A stretch of DNA of 64,000 nucleotides from positions 16,971,545-17,035,544 of the forward strand of contig OY759270.1 of the NCBI GenBank assembly GCA_963662155.1, in the 5' to 3' direction. Each line of letters begins with the position of its first letter. Positions within the stretch are counted from its first letter, which is position 1. The stretch comes from Lamellibrachia columna (Eukaryota > Annelida > Polychaeta > Sabellida > Siboglinidae). Shown here one piece after another: positions 1 through 15,029 of the stretch. A program made the translations under genes and the position numbers. The notes under the pieces were generated by a model. It saw only the letters and a list, made by a program, of their open reading frames with translations. It did no database searches and was not told the origin of the DNA.

Positions 1-619
1 TCAAATATCAGAACATGTACCAACACGTGATAGCACGTGATGACGCTTAATTCAGCTATTTTAGTAATCACTAACAATTCGACGATACGGTTTGCATAGC
101 TTACTAAATATATCATAACACTGTTGAATATCTTCAAGATCCACATAAAAACATACGCAATTGTTTTTAGAAAAATTGGAGATATTATATTGCCATCTGG
201 CGATTAAAGTTGTTATATAGGTTCCATGGCGTGGCGCCACTGTTTGGGCATGGATCACAGATAGTTTTCCCATAGGCGACCATTATAGCGTTCTTACGCT
301 TACATTGAAAATTTATCCTACTTTTTTACTTTCACAGCATATGACAGACCCACTAAGACACCTGATGTGTGAAATTCGTGAAAATTACATACCTCCTTTT
401 CGCACAAATTGCTTTAACGCATGACACCCCTGCATTTCTGCCATGAAATTCCCCTGTTTCCAAAATATGAGTACATCCTTCCTATTGGCCAACTAATTGT
501 GCACTTGTTGTTTGCTTCCCTTCGTGTGGATTGTCGATATTGTTGCCTTTTCTCAGTCTGTGGGTAGTATGCTTGTTGTAAGTAATGTCTTAAATATGAT
601 TGTTCAAGGAATGTTGGCA

Positions 620-1030
620 TTGTTTATCAATTCGTTTAGGACACGAGGATGAAGGCCGTCGTGTCCCGGTGAACGTATTGGGATTCTGTTTGATTTGTTT
701 TATGATATCCTTTTCATATAGCCTCTGTGCCTTTTTTGTCAGTTTGCCGACCTGATTTCTGAGTCTGTAAAGCTCCTTATAAATTTTGGCATCTTTGGTT
801 TGTAGATAGTTCTTCCATAATCTGTTCTTCCTCTTTTTGGCACGGGTTATAACGTCCTCTGACACAGGGTATCTTCTGACTTTTGTCAACATCACCTTCT
901 TCGGAAAACATTGTTCTTCTGCGCCTCTAACGTTATATGTAGAGATATCCCATTGGGCTTCCTGAATTTTTACCTAGTGATTGGACAATTCTGCTTCCCA
1001 GTCAATATTTAAAATATCTTCCATTTTGGT
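620..1030 (-). mobile_element. CR1-like non-LTR retrotransposon relic (endonuclease-RT linker)
   Basis: The minus strand reads as the linker between the endonuclease and reverse transcriptase domains of CR1/Jockey-type elements. A stretch with ILNIDW and WEAEL (near 1010) is followed, after a stop, by a basic segment with RLWKNYLQTKD, YRLRNQV and an IKQNPNTF end (about 875 to 690). This pattern (aromatic K-x-Y, RN-V, Y-E-K, N-P-x-x-F) is typical of the linker in CR1-like ORF2. Neither the endonuclease nor the RT catalytic motifs are nearby and stops interrupt the frame, so it is a dead fragment. Family assignment is by remembered pattern, not by alignment. Confidence 0.6.
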
Positions 1031-1744
1031 GTAACCACCTTTGTCAATATGTACACAGTTTTACTGACTGGTTTGTATTTTGCTAACCAATCAAATTAGT
1101 GAAGCTTGTGTACGATTAAATAAAATTATTCCTCTGTAGTTGCAGCTGTAATGGAGATTGCTGACCAATCAAATTAGTGAGGCTTGTATACAATGAAATG
1201 GAGTGATATCAGAAAAGAAGACATTTTTATCTGCATTAAGACATTAACTACTATTCACCCATATATAATATAATTACTTTGTTTATGTCCACGACCTCTC
1301 TTCTCGCTGATGCATGTTTTTGTAATGCCAATGCTCTTTCTTGCAGTAAATCAATCATTTTCTCAAGGCATGTTGTCAAGTCGGCTGTGGTTAAGTTGTG
1401 AAAATGCACGGTTTTATTCCTGACTTGTTTCACCTAAGTACAACAACAATAACAACAACACTTGTTGAACGGCCCCTCTCGTAAATGGCCTCCCGCAAAC
1501 ACCGGCAAGATTTCCGTTGCATTAAGTGTTTTACTATTAAAACAACCCGGCCAACGCGACCAGATTTTTACGCAATTTCACCCCTCTGTAATGGCCACTT
1601 GAACCAACGGCCACTATTATGAAACATAAGATCGCTACATTTCCTCGCATCTATTTGGCCACTATTTCTGCTTGGACGCGGTCATAGAGGAGACGCAAGT
1701 GAGTTTCGTTTCGAGTCGACAGTTGACGAGATGATGCACTTCCG

Positions 1745-2055
1745 GCCCCCAAGTTGTGCACACCATAACATGTTAAAAATAAATAAGTTCTGTGATAGTT
1801 AGTTAAATCTATGTCATCATAAAACAAACCATTGGTATTAGTACTATCATCGCATTGTAATGATAATTAATAAATAATAGAAGTAAATGTGTCATTGTTT
1901 GTTATCTCTGTTTTAATGCCAAATGTGTTTATGCGAAATGCGATAGTGGGCAGCGCATCGTTGGGACCAGAACTGAGCATCTATGGGTAATTATGTGAAA
2001 ATTTGCATAAAACCAACATGGCGCCAAACGAGCCTATCATGCCCTATTGGAGGGA
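1745..2055. repeat. Dispersed repeat, copy 1 (paralogous to 46268-46540)
   Basis: The block shares long near-identical stretches, in direct orientation, with 46268-46540: GCACACCATAACA, AAACCATTGGTATTAGTA, GGGTAATTATG and CATGCCCT in the same order and similar spacing. No coding potential is seen. It ends next to the hairpin element that begins near 2070. It is probably a non-autonomous transposon or an old duplicate. Confidence 0.65.
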
Positions 2056-2069
2056 TCATGCCTCAGTTA

Positions 2070-2925
2070 GACTTCTTATGAATGTAGGGCATAGTACGTT
2101 TGGATGTAGGACGTTTAAAAATACGTTCTGACATAAGTGCATTTGTGCAGAGACATTATTCGGTTTGTTGGTGGAAGCTGTTGAGAGTGAAATGGTGGAT
2201 TTTGAGATAATTTTAATAGGCGGAAGGATATTTGTGATTTTTTTTTACTACTAGACACGTGTGCGTCGTAATTCATGCCAATATTGGTAAACATTGAGGG
2301 GTATCGCACATACAGACATATTACAAGAGTTAAAAATGTCTACTTTTGACAAAACTCGACCAGCATGTCAGTGGGATGATGATAGCGGCTGGTTAAAACT
2401 TTTAGAATTTTTTATGGTCACGTTTTCTTATAATTATGCAAAACGTTAACATGGCCACCAATGGGAAATGTAAATGTATCCTGAACCCTGGAGTCAGACC
2501 ACTGTTGAGAATTGCATTGGTGGCCATGTAAACGTTTTGTCTGATTATAAAAAAAACGTGACCATAAAAAAAATCTTAAAATGTTTCACAGCAACTGCCA
2601 TTATCAAATTGACATCTCATTGACATGCTGACCAAATTTTGTCAAAATCACATACCTCCAGCTCTTTTAAAACGCCCCGACGTGCGATGCCCATCAATTT
2701 TGACAAAAATAGCCACGTATTCATGCGCCCACGTGGCTCATAGCAAAAAAATTCCCATAAGTCCCTCCGCCTGTTAAACTCTAAATACAATGCACCATTT
2801 CACAGCCAGTAGCTTCTACAAACAAACCTGTGAATATGCCTGCTCAATTGCACTTATGTCACATCATATGAATTGTTTAAATTCACATATCGCAATTTAA
2901 TACGCCCTACATTCGTAAACAATAA
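2070..2925. mobile_element. Hairpin (foldback/MITE-like) element of about 0.85 kb
   Basis: The two halves are imperfect inverted copies of each other. The inner arms (2330-2465 and 2510-2655) share CCAGCATGTCA, TGGTCACG and CATTGGTGGCCATGT on opposite strands around a loop of about 45 bases. Outer arms continue the symmetry: GACATAAGTGCA at 2130 against TGCACTTATGTC near 2850, and GAATGTAGGGC at 2081 against GCCCTACATTC near 2903. There is no ORF of note. The structure fits a non-autonomous DNA transposon with very long terminal inverted repeats. No clear target-site duplication was identified. Confidence 0.75.
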
Positions 2926-3285
2926 ACAGGAAGGTCAACTGTGGTTTTGCCCCATTGACTTTGTGGTCTCGAGGCTATCCTCGGTTCGAAAAGTTCACAT
3001 TATAATATCACGGATCAAACTAATAATCTCGCGGAAGAAACAATGCAGTGTAATTTGATTTACAATATATTATAACTTGTTAGTTTCGCGTGCGGTCATA
3101 GATTAGCACGATATCACAAATAAATAAATGACGCAAATTATAATTAGCATTTATTTCCCATGATCAAAGTAACCAGAAACAATATTTTTGTGCTCGCTTA
3201 CAACGCATTTCAGAAGCGTATCTAGTCAGGCCTTTGATTGAATTATGGTGACCAGAATTTCGCGTGTACGTGTGCGCACTTTCAC

Positions 3286-3616
<331 letters not shown>

Positions 3617-4069
3617 CATATACAAAATTCCTTTGCATAACCATAAGACTACTGTATTAATTGCACGTATTGCCTTAATTTGATTGTACGCCAAGTAGTA
3701 CGATTACACATATTATTATTACACAACGACAGTGTACACCACTTTAATGCCGAAAATATATTTAGCGTAAGAGGCATTATTAATTGTACATTAAAAAAAA
3801 ATATTTAAGTGGTGTAGTTTGCATGTCAAACAAAATCAAATAAGGATATACAGTTTACACAGATTATTTGCATAGATCTATGTCTGCATGAACACAATTT
3901 TAATCAGGTGTTTTAATTGAAATATTAGTAACCAAATACTGTGTGTTTAGTATTTATTCACATCAACATTAAATCACATGAAACGTAATACATTCGCAAA
4001 AGGTGAGAAGTGGCATTATGAAATGGAATTGCAAGTTTATGCTAAATGCAAAAATAACAACATATACCA

Positions 4070-4135
4070 CACATGCACGCACGCACCCACGCACACACGC
4101 ACACACGCATGCATACACGCACAAGCACATGCACA
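4070..4135. repeat. CACG/CACA-rich simple repeat
   Basis: An imperfect run of GCACGCAC and ACACGC units on the plus strand. No gene is seen around it. Confidence 0.8.
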
Positions 4136-4284
4136 TTCTAACTCCTTAACCGAATTATTGGATTTTCATCATTATCTATTTCAAACATGTGATGTGGTGT
4201 TTACACAGGTCTGTGTGATGTGCCTAGTGCTGAAGTGTAGTGTGTAGTATGTAGTGTGTGCTTCATACTCTCGCTTTCAGTTAC

Positions 4285-4760
4285 AGCCGCCAGATAGCTC
4301 CTTGGAGTGAAAAGGGAGCCGAGTGCGTAAGTCTCCCCTGCTGGTACATAGCCTCTCCATAGACAAGACTCTAGCACAACCTCCTCGTGGTCACTGCGGA
4401 TACTGGTACCCTGCGGCCCCAGGCAAATGTGCTAGAGATCTCGGAGCAGATTGGAGCTCCAGAGGTGTCGTGTGCAGGGCCCACCGGCGAGTGGATACGT
4501 CCCGACAGTCACCATTCCAATCCCCAACTATGGGTAAATAGTCAGTGTCGGGCAGCAGTGATGTTCGTATCTGGCGCTGGCGGAAGAGTCAACTTACCTT
4601 GACCAACGGTGACACTAGAACTAAGAGTGGAAGGCAACTTCCCTCCACTGCGGGGCAACCAGCTAGACTTCCAGTCGTCGCACGGAGTGCTCCACTGGAC
4701 AAAAGTCTTCCTGGTCCAGAGGGTGTTGATACTGATGCGCGACAGTCTTGGCACCTAAAA
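4285..4760. other. GC-rich island of unknown nature
   Basis: About 475 bases clearly richer in G+C than the AT-rich surroundings, open in short overlapping frames on both strands but with no domain I recognise. The composition and isolation suggest the 5' region of a retroelement or a remnant exon. Neither can be shown from the sequence alone. Confidence 0.35.
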
Positions 4761-4914
4761 CAAGAGCGCGAGCGAAGATTTCAAACATACTAATATACTA
4801 AATGCATCATAACCTTCTACGTAACTTACTCCAAGCATAATCGTAGGTATCGTCATTACCACAGTTGATATATTTGCTGTTAAGACCCTCTGTCCGCGGC
4901 TTTTGTTAATCTGT

Positions 4915-5097
4915 CGAGGAAGCGGGAGGTGGGAGATTGGTCCTAAAAATAGGTGGGAGGTGTGATTGGTTGGCAATGGGAGGTGGACTCAAAATTGGTC
5001 GGAGATGAGAGATAGGCACACAGACAGGTGGGATATTGGGGGTTGGTCTCCAAAACAGCTGGGAGATGGCAGGTTGAGACCCCTGCCACGCCTTCCT
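4915..5097. repeat. Inverted repeat, left arm (partner 5655-5822)
   Basis: A G-rich block built of degenerate GGGAGGTGG and ATTGGT units. Its reverse complement recurs at 5655-5822 as CCACCTCCCACCAAT-type units in corresponding order, with about 560 bases between the arms. The arms diverge by small indels, so this is an old inverted duplication or a degenerate foldback element. Confidence 0.7.
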
Positions 5098-5248
5098 CAC
5101 TGTTAAAGATTCGTCATCCTGAGTTTTCGCTGGTTAATTAAATATAGTAAAATAAGGAACAAAATGAGGAACTTGGCAGGTTAAACGTATCCACCAGAAA
5201 TGTCTCGGATGTCTCAGGTTTCTCTTTTGGTAGCTCGTTCGGAAAATG

Positions 5249-5300
5249 TATGGCTATGCCCATGTATGGCTATGCCCATGTATGGCTATGCCCATGTGGC
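5249..5300. repeat. Short 16-bp tandem repeat (about 3 copies)
   Basis: The unit TATGGCTATGCCCATG is repeated three times in a row. Confidence 0.9.
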
Positions 5301-5654
5301 GGTATATTTTCATGTTATATATTTGGCCAATGACAATTTAGTTACCAGAACGGTCACACACCACCTCCACTTGGTCTTACATCTATGCTGTTTTTTTTAC
5401 CCTTCAACATATACACCTGTCTTTATATTGCTATGCATATGTTCTTGTTCCAAACCTACTGAGAATTATGTCCTGTCATGGTGGGTGGCTTGTGTGTCTC
5501 ATTGACAAAGAAAGGTTTCTCCGCGTGGGTTCGAATCCCATCCTCATCGAATTTATCTTGCGTGTTTATGGTTTAATTTCATTATAATTCTATACGGAAA
5601 TCGAAGGTATTGCACTTATAAGTAGGTCAGATTCGTGGTGTATATTGAGGGGAT

Positions 5655-5822
5655 GTGTGGAAGGGGTCTTAACCTTCAATCTCCCACTTGTTTTGGGGGC
5701 CAACCTCCCACCAATGTTGAGAGTCCACCTACCACCAATCCCACCTCCCACCAATTTTTGAGGCCAACCTACCATCTCCAACCAATTGTTAAGATAAACT
5801 TTCCACCCCTCACTTCCTGCCA
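5655..5822. repeat. Inverted repeat, right arm (partner 4915-5097)
   Basis: C-rich complement of the G-rich arm at 4915-5097, with CCACCTCCCACC and CCAACCTACCATCTCC units. The plus and minus frames through it are non-coding by-products. Confidence 0.7.
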
Positions 5823-5852
5823 CACTCCCTCTATAATGAAGGCACAATATAG

Positions 5853-6027
5853 GCAACTACATGCGGCTCCTCTGGTGCGTAGTACGAAACTACATGCGGC
5901 TCCTCTGGTGCGTAGTACGAAACTACATGCGGCTCCTCTGGTGCGTAGTACGAAACTGCATGCGGCTCCTCTGGTGCGTAGTACGAAACTACATGCGGCT
6001 CCTCTGGTGCATAGTACGAAACTACTA
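5853..6027. repeat. 33-bp minisatellite (5 copies)
   Basis: Five nearly identical 33-bp units containing ACATGCGGCTCCTCTGGTGC. Because 33 is a multiple of 3 it gives a repeated 11-residue peptide in translation, but there is no gene context and no start or splice signals. Confidence 0.95.
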
Positions 6028-7114
6028 TGACTAGTGGAGTGGCTTCCAAAATTCCAAAGTCCAAAATTAAGTGATATCGCGACATGCTAAACCAACGCAC
6101 CTAATTTTGAATAGTTGTACTCAAGGGCCATACAACACTTCTCAGAGAGACTGTTCGATTTTAAAGGTCAATGCCAGGGCAAGGTCTAAGGTCACACAAT
6201 GCTATGTTGATGAATTAATCATTAAGCTTGAAATTCAACAATTGGTACCAAATGAGTATATCGTCTGATCAATATAAGGTCAAAATCCACGGAGATATTC
6301 AACTGCAGGTTTATAATCTAACATTGAACAATGACACCGAATGCATACCAGCATTGATAGAAATAGTGAAATCCTTCCCATTTTATTTAACAGTATTATA
6401 TATATTTATGATTAAGAGACAAAGCGAGACCTGCATTCCTGCACTTGCATTTCTTTGAACAAGTGGGTGCCACATAGCAGCCACACTGGATTAGTTTTCT
6501 ACTACCAACTGCTGCAGCTGGTAGGGTTGTCCGGATTGGATGCTATTCGGTGTCTGCTTTGGTCCAGCTACGATGGGCTTCAGATTCTCTTCAAATACTA
6601 GCTTGGTATAGGCGTCGTTCACACTGGCACGTGAGGTCGTACACGGTACAGGTAAACCGCTCTGTCATTTTGAATGTTGGAGATGTAATTTCTTGTCAAA
6701 CAAACGCAGTCAGGGACGTGATAGTGATTCATTTACGTCCTCCATCAGCAGTGCAAAGAGGTCTGCCTTGTTTGTGGACACCCATGCATTTGATGGAACA
6801 TCCTGGCGACATTCCACGTGTTAGCCCTCTGGCGATTAAACACGTACCATTTCGGGTAGGAACTATTGTTAAACAATAATGCGAAATGCAGATACTGGAA
6901 TCGAACATGATAATTTTAATATTCAGAATGGTATTTTCTGATGATGATCAACAGAGGAGGAGATGACACAAGGTAATGGATAGCAATGGCTGTATGAACA
7001 ATGTAAAAAAAAAATATCGCCCTGAAAATGCAAAAACAATTGCGACAAAACGAAGGAAGCAGAACATTACAGTAAAATAACGATAAACATGGCAATGCGA
7101 GACGTACCAAAATA

Positions 7115-7205
7115 ATGCTGAATGGAGAACACATAGATGAAGTAAACTCCTTCAAATACCTAGGAGCTATCTTTTCATCGGATCAAGTTGGGAGTGCAGC
7201 TCTAG
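7115..7205 (+). mobile_element. Reverse transcriptase fragment (RTE-like FKYLG motif)
   Basis: The plus strand encodes a short segment with EVNSFKYLGAIFSS, a motif that follows the catalytic domain in many non-LTR reverse transcriptases (x-F-x-Y-L-G-x). Flanks are not coding. Its last bases form one arm of the inverted repeat 7178-7202 / 7388-7412. Confidence 0.6.
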
Positions 7206-7412
7206 ATAGAAGCAAGATTAATCCTTGCACCATAAGGTGTGGTGAGGAGACTTCCGATTACGCGATGTCTGTTTACGTATGAGCTCCGTTGCATAGTTAA
7301 TGCTTGGGCTGTTTGCAGTGGTGGCAGGGCGTTATTCATCTCCAGCTAGATAAACTTTAGCTAGTAATTTAATGATAACGGCGGTAGAGCTGCACTCCCA
7401 ACTTGATCCGTA
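7178..7412. repeat. Perfect 25-bp inverted repeat flanking about 185 bp
   Basis: The bases at 7178-7202 (core GGATCAAGTTGGGAGTGCAG) recur as the exact reverse complement at 7388-7412. One arm overlaps the RT fragment. It may mark a small inverted duplication after template switching. Confidence 0.8.
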
Positions 7413-7490
7413 TGTATATTATATTATTATTATGCCAATTTCAACTAAGCCGTCTTTGTACTACCCAGAGTTGCCCTGGGACATATTTAC

Positions 7491-7735
<245 letters not shown>

Positions 7736-7744
7736 ATTACAGAA

Positions 7745-8690
7745 ATTAGTGAAGACGATCAGAACACTGTGCCAAAATCAGATACTGGCGAAAATGTTGT
7801 AATCTCTGGTGCTCCAATCGCAAAGCTAAAGCATAAGAGGACAAGGAATCTGGGAGGTAGAGAAGCTTGGCAATGCAAAGACTGCGATAAAATCTTTAAA
7901 AGTGAGAAAGAAAGGATACTCAAATACGAGTACTGCGGAAACCGATACTGCATCAAATGCTTGAAATTCAAACCTGGAGAGTAAGAAGCAACGGGAAACC
8001 CGGATATATGTGGTTTTGCTTAAAATGCAAACCCAATTTTTTAATATTCTCATTGAAAAATGATCGAAGAGATATGCGAGTTGTATTTCAAAACTATGAA
8101 TACGAGACTTGAGGCTGTAGAAAAATGTTTGATGCGAAATGCGATAGAAAAGAAGTAAAAGAAATGGTAAGACAAAAAATGTACGCAAAACATACATGTA
8201 GGCCAAATGATGATGAAAGCAGGAGCCTACAAACCACGTAAAATAGTGAAAAGGTTGTGCAAGAAACAGTAAAAGAAATCAATGGAAGAAAAGACAGGGA
8301 AGCAAATTTCCTAAGAAACCAGAAGCAAACCTAGAGAAAGAGAGGGTGAGGATAGATACGACATGTTGTTGGAAGGTTGTGTAATGAGGTGTGCATTCTG
8401 AACTTAGACATAAAAGATGAGATAACCAAAGTCATCAGGCTAAGTAAAAAACAAACAGGCGGGGATGCAGGTGATACTGAGAAAAACCCCAGACCCCTCA
8501 AGGTTGTAATGAAGGACACTAAAAAAGTTGCAATTGTTTAAACGACTATCAAACTTACGGGAAACAGAGGACAAGTATAAACGTCTCAGCATCCAAGATG
8601 GCTTAACAAAGAAAGAAAGAGAGGAAGGAAAGACACTCCTAAAGAAGGCCAGGTCAAAAGAGTTACAGGATGAGGGAAAATGAAACAAAA
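7745..8690 (+). mobile_element. CR1-like element, ORF1 remnant (zinc-binding protein)
   Basis: The frame to 7984 has a Cys-rich module: W-Q-C-x2-C, then YEYCGNRYCIKCLKF, then (after a break) WFCLKCK near 8010. This looks like the PHD/zinc-like module at the N-terminus of ORF1 in invertebrate CR1 elements. Further pieces in shifted frames resemble the rest of that ORF1: a lysine/arginine-rich stretch and a DGLTKKEREEGKTLLKKARS-like helix near 8600-8670. Multiple stops and frameshifts mean it is dead. ORF2 pieces follow in the same orientation. Confidence 0.6.
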
Positions 8691-10240
8691 AATTTTTTTT
8701 TTACTAAACACAACTGAACTGGGTTTCAATGTCTATGATTTATTCCATAACATGATAAATGATAAACAAGGAAGAGGAGTTTGTATATATACTCGCAAAA
8801 TACTTAACGCAACACCCTTCCTATCCCCGGAGTCCAACTTTCAAGAGATCAAATTAAACAAAAAAGTTACTCTTCTGATAGGATGTGTGTATAGAAGCCC
8901 GGGGAGCTGTGACACCAACAATGAGGTTCTCAACAAATCGATTAGTTAGGCACACATTATAAACACTCACATTTTCTTATGCTTGGAGACTTTAACTTTC
9001 CCAGTATAGACTGACAAAACAGGTGTACACCTACAGATAATGATGATAGCAGAGAATCTAAATTTAAAGAATCTATAAGATAATGATTTTCTCTTCCAAC
9101 ACATTACACTCCCCACAAGGAGGCGTTTGGGAAATAAATCGAACACTCTCGATTTAGCTTTAACCAATGCAAAAGGTATGGTGGTGATATAGTGTACCAA
9201 TGTCCACATGGTAAGAATAATCACTCTGTCCTTATTGTTGCAGTCAGGTGTTATGCAGAAATAATAAATCATACACGGCTTAAATATTATTATGACCAAT
9301 GGGATTATAAAGGTATGAAGACTAAATTTGGCAGATACTTGGCATTAGCACTATAATTGACCAATGGTATTATGTTTTAAAGAATATATTAAACATTTAC
9401 AGTGATAATTAATTCCTCATCGACTAGCGAGTGATATTAACATACATATAGAGAAAGTACCCCTTAACAAGGAATCAATAAAGATAATTAAGAAGAAACA
9501 AACTTCGTGGAAGCGTTACGTGGAGTCAAAAGAAGGAAATACTATACTGAATAGTGTAGGGCTAGAAATCAAGTCCGTAAACTAAAGAGGAGAATACAGA
9601 AGGAATTTGAGATGAAGCTTTGCTATTGATGAGGAAATGGTTAAACAAATGGGATAATCTTAATGTGGCTAAATCAGTAGGACCAGATGGTGTTCACCGT
9701 AGGTTGTTAAAAGCAAAAGCAAACAAAGCAAACAGTATCATAGCAGTTATTAGAAGTCTTTCACAACCCTATATCAAAACAAATTTGTGCCATTATATAA
9801 AGCTTTAGTTATGAGTCATTTGTGATTGTGCAACATCTATATGGTCCTCATATAAGCAGAAATATAAAGATTCCACAGAAAATGTGCAGAGATGTGTAAC
9901 AAAGCAGCTTCCTGGGAAGAAGGATATTCCTTACCAGGAGAGACTTGATATATTAAAACTTGCCACACCTGCGTATAGACGAACACGTGGTGATATGATT
10001 GAGGTTTATAAACTGCTTCAATGTAAGTATGACAGTGATGTATCTAACATTGTTAAGCTGCACAAAGACAGTGATATAAAGGAAGGAACAAGAGGTCATA
10101 GTTTGAAACTGTTTCTAGAATGTGCTCTTGCAAACGTTACAAAAGAAATATGGAATGATTTACCCGTAGTAGTTATAACTGCCCCAAGTGTCAACTCTTT
10201 TAAAAACCGCCTAGATAAACATTGGAGTACTAAATAATTT
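8690..10240 (+). mobile_element. CR1-like element, ORF2 remnant (endonuclease and RT C-terminus)
   Basis: Successive pieces match CR1-type ORF2 in order. They are GRGVCIYTRK and LLIGCVYRSPGS (endonuclease, 8780-8910), MLGDFNFPSID followed by a stop (8975-9013), and LPTRRRLGNKSNTLDLALTN (about 9105-9170). A linker piece follows (9460-9600), then SVGPDGVHRRLLKA (9670-9715). Finally comes the C-terminal part with QRCVTKQLPG, PAYRRTRGDMIEVYKLL, TRGHSLKLF and IWNDLP (9885-10237, one open frame). The central RT domain with motifs A to C is missing between 9715 and 9725, so the element carries a large internal deletion as well as stops. Confidence 0.75.
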
Positions 10241-10521
10241 GTCTACAACTACAAAGCCTCCTTGCCAGGAAGTCGTAGAACATTTCAAGGGAAAGTTGAA
10301 GAAGTGACCACCGAGTCCACCACATTCTCAGGAAGAACCTAAATAAACCTAAGTAAGATACTTAAAAATAAATACAGCAACCAAGATCAATCTGTTTAAG
10401 AGCCTAGTGGTGGGCCATATTGACCTAAGGATATGAAAGCTGGACGTTGAACTCAGAAACCGAGAGACGATTACTCTAAGTCTTCATTAATTTAAATCTT
10501 CGAGATGAATATGCAGTGCAA

Positions 10522-10667
10522 ACCATCACTGACATGGCAGGACCCCCTAAGACTATCACTGACATCGCAGGACCCCCTAAAACTATCACTGACATGGCAG
10601 GACCCCCTAAAACCAACACTGACATGGCAGGACCCCCTAAAACCATAACTGACATTGCAGGACCCCA
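10522..10667. repeat. 30-bp minisatellite (about 5 copies)
   Basis: The unit ACTGACATGGCAGGACCCCC plus a variable tail is repeated about five times at 30-bp spacing. Frames are open on both strands because 30 is divisible by 3. No gene is inferred. Confidence 0.9.
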
Positions 10668-10993
10668 TCAAAATCAGCACCGCCAAACAAGTATGTAGGG
10701 CACTGCGACATATGCACGACACAAATATGACACGACACGTGATATTAATAGTATTTATAGGTTGCATATTTCGTATGTGTGTTGTTGACAGGTACACTTA
10801 GTACACAGAGCGTATTTGACTAGTTCTCGACGTCTATTGACCCAGTGTAATGCACTCAATTATGACATAACATGAAATTAACTCGAATGTTTTTGACTAC
10901 AAACATAGGCACATGTGAGTCAGCTCCTCTGTGGCGCGACCATATCATGTGCACTGTTCGCTAAATAGATTTCGCAGGCCTGACGAACGACAT

Positions 10994-11000
10994 TATAAAA
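10994..11000 (+). promoter_or_regulatory. TATA box of the cysteine-rich secreted protein gene
   Basis: TATAAAA lies about 30 bases upstream of a plausible transcription start near 11025-11030. A 5' untranslated exon ends at 11049 with a perfect GTAAGT donor. Position and spacing fit the downstream gene. Confidence 0.6.
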
Positions 11001-11024
11001 GGCGCACTGTTCTACGTGTGGCTC

Positions 11025-13640
<2,616 letters not shown>

Positions 13641-13726
13641 CACTTGGTATGAACCAGCAGCAGTTGAAATACGATTAATGTTTGTAATACGTGTTGTACG
13701 TGTTCAGTATTGGAAAAGGCGTGTAA

Positions 13727-14714
13727 ACTCTGGAGGTATTGTAACCCCTGGATGTATTGTAACCCCTGGATGTATTGTAACCACTGGATGTATTGTAACC
13801 ACTGGATGTATTGTAACCCCTGGATGTATTGTAACCCCTGGATGTATTGTAACCACTGGATGTATTGTTACCACTGGATGTATTGTAACCACTGGATGTA
13901 TTGTAACCCCTAGATGTATTGTAACCACTGGATGTATTGTAACCCCTGGATGTATTGTAACCCCTGGATGTATTGTAACCCCTGGATGTATTGTAACCCC
14001 TGGATGTATTGTAACCACTGGATGTATTGTAACCACTGGATGTATTGTAACCCCTGGATGTATTGTAACCCCTGGATGTATTGTAACCCCTGGATGTATT
14101 GTAACCCCTGAATGTATTGTAACCACTGGATGTATTGTAACCCCTGGATGTATTGTAACCCCTGGATGTATTGTAACCACTGGATGTATTGTAACCACTG
14201 GATGTATTGTAACCCCTAGATGTATTGTAACCACTGGATGTATTGTAACCACTGGATGTATTGTAACCCCTGGATGTATTGTAACCCCTGGATGTATTGT
14301 AACCCCTGGATGTATTGTAACCACTGGATGTATTGTAACCACTGGATGTATTGTAACCACTGGCTGTATTGTAACCACTGGATGTATTGTAACCCCTGGA
14401 TGTATTGTAACCCCTGGATGTATTGTAACCCCTGGATGTATTGTAACCCCTGGATGTATTGTAACCACTGGATGTATTGTAACCCCTGGTTGTATTATAA
14501 CCCCTGGGTGTATTATAACCACTGGATGTATTGTAACCACTGGATGCATTGTAACCACTGGATGTATTGTAACCCCTGGGTGTATTGTAACCCCTGGGTG
14601 TATTGTAACCCCTGGGTGTATTGTAACCCCTGGTTGTATTGTCACCCCTGGTTGTATTGTAACCACTGGGTGTATTGTAACCCCTGGGTGTATTGTAACC
14701 CCTGGGTGTATTAA
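13727..14714. repeat. 18-bp minisatellite, about 54 copies
   Basis: The unit TGTATTGTAACCMCTGGA (M = C or A) is repeated about 54 times with almost no length change. Two variants (ACCCCT and ACCACT) are interspersed. Near the right end further substitutions accumulate (GGGTGT, GGTTGT, ATTATAACC). Since 18 is divisible by 3, frames stay open on both strands (a repeated C-I-V-T-P/T-G peptide, for example). No start context, splice site or promoter supports translation. Confidence 0.97.
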
Positions 14715-14835
14715 AATAGGTTGAAAGAGGTCCAGTTGTTGTCCAAATCTTTCTACAAAGCCAGATTGAGTCGTTGGATTCCCACTCGAGAGGAACAGGT
14801 TTCGAATTCTCTTCCGAAGCCTGGATATTCTCATC

Positions 14836-14975
14836 ACTCCAAGTTACCCCAGTTCACGCTAAGCGCAGATAGGTCTGTCACTCCAAGTTACCCCATTTCA
14901 ATATGTGCGCAGATAGGTCTGTCACTCCAATTTACCCCAGTTCATGCTATGTGGGGACAGGTCTGCCTGGACATC
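14836..14975. repeat. About 44-bp degenerate tandem repeat (3 copies)
   Basis: TAGGTCTGTCACTCCAAGTT and TTACCCCAGTTCA-type blocks recur three times with small changes. Confidence 0.75.
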
Positions 14976-15029
14976 AAGTGCAATTCACTCCAGGCTGCAG
15001 TAAGTACTAGATGTCGAATTATATAAGAA

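Noticed and set aside
6550..6879. 109-codon plus-strand frame
   Set aside because: No recognisable domain, no splice or promoter signals; length is compatible with chance.
13678..14837. 348- and 377-codon frames with CIVTPG and GVTIHP repeats
   Set aside because: They result from an 18-bp minisatellite whose unit has no stop in several frames; both strands are open equally, with no start context, promoter or splice sites.
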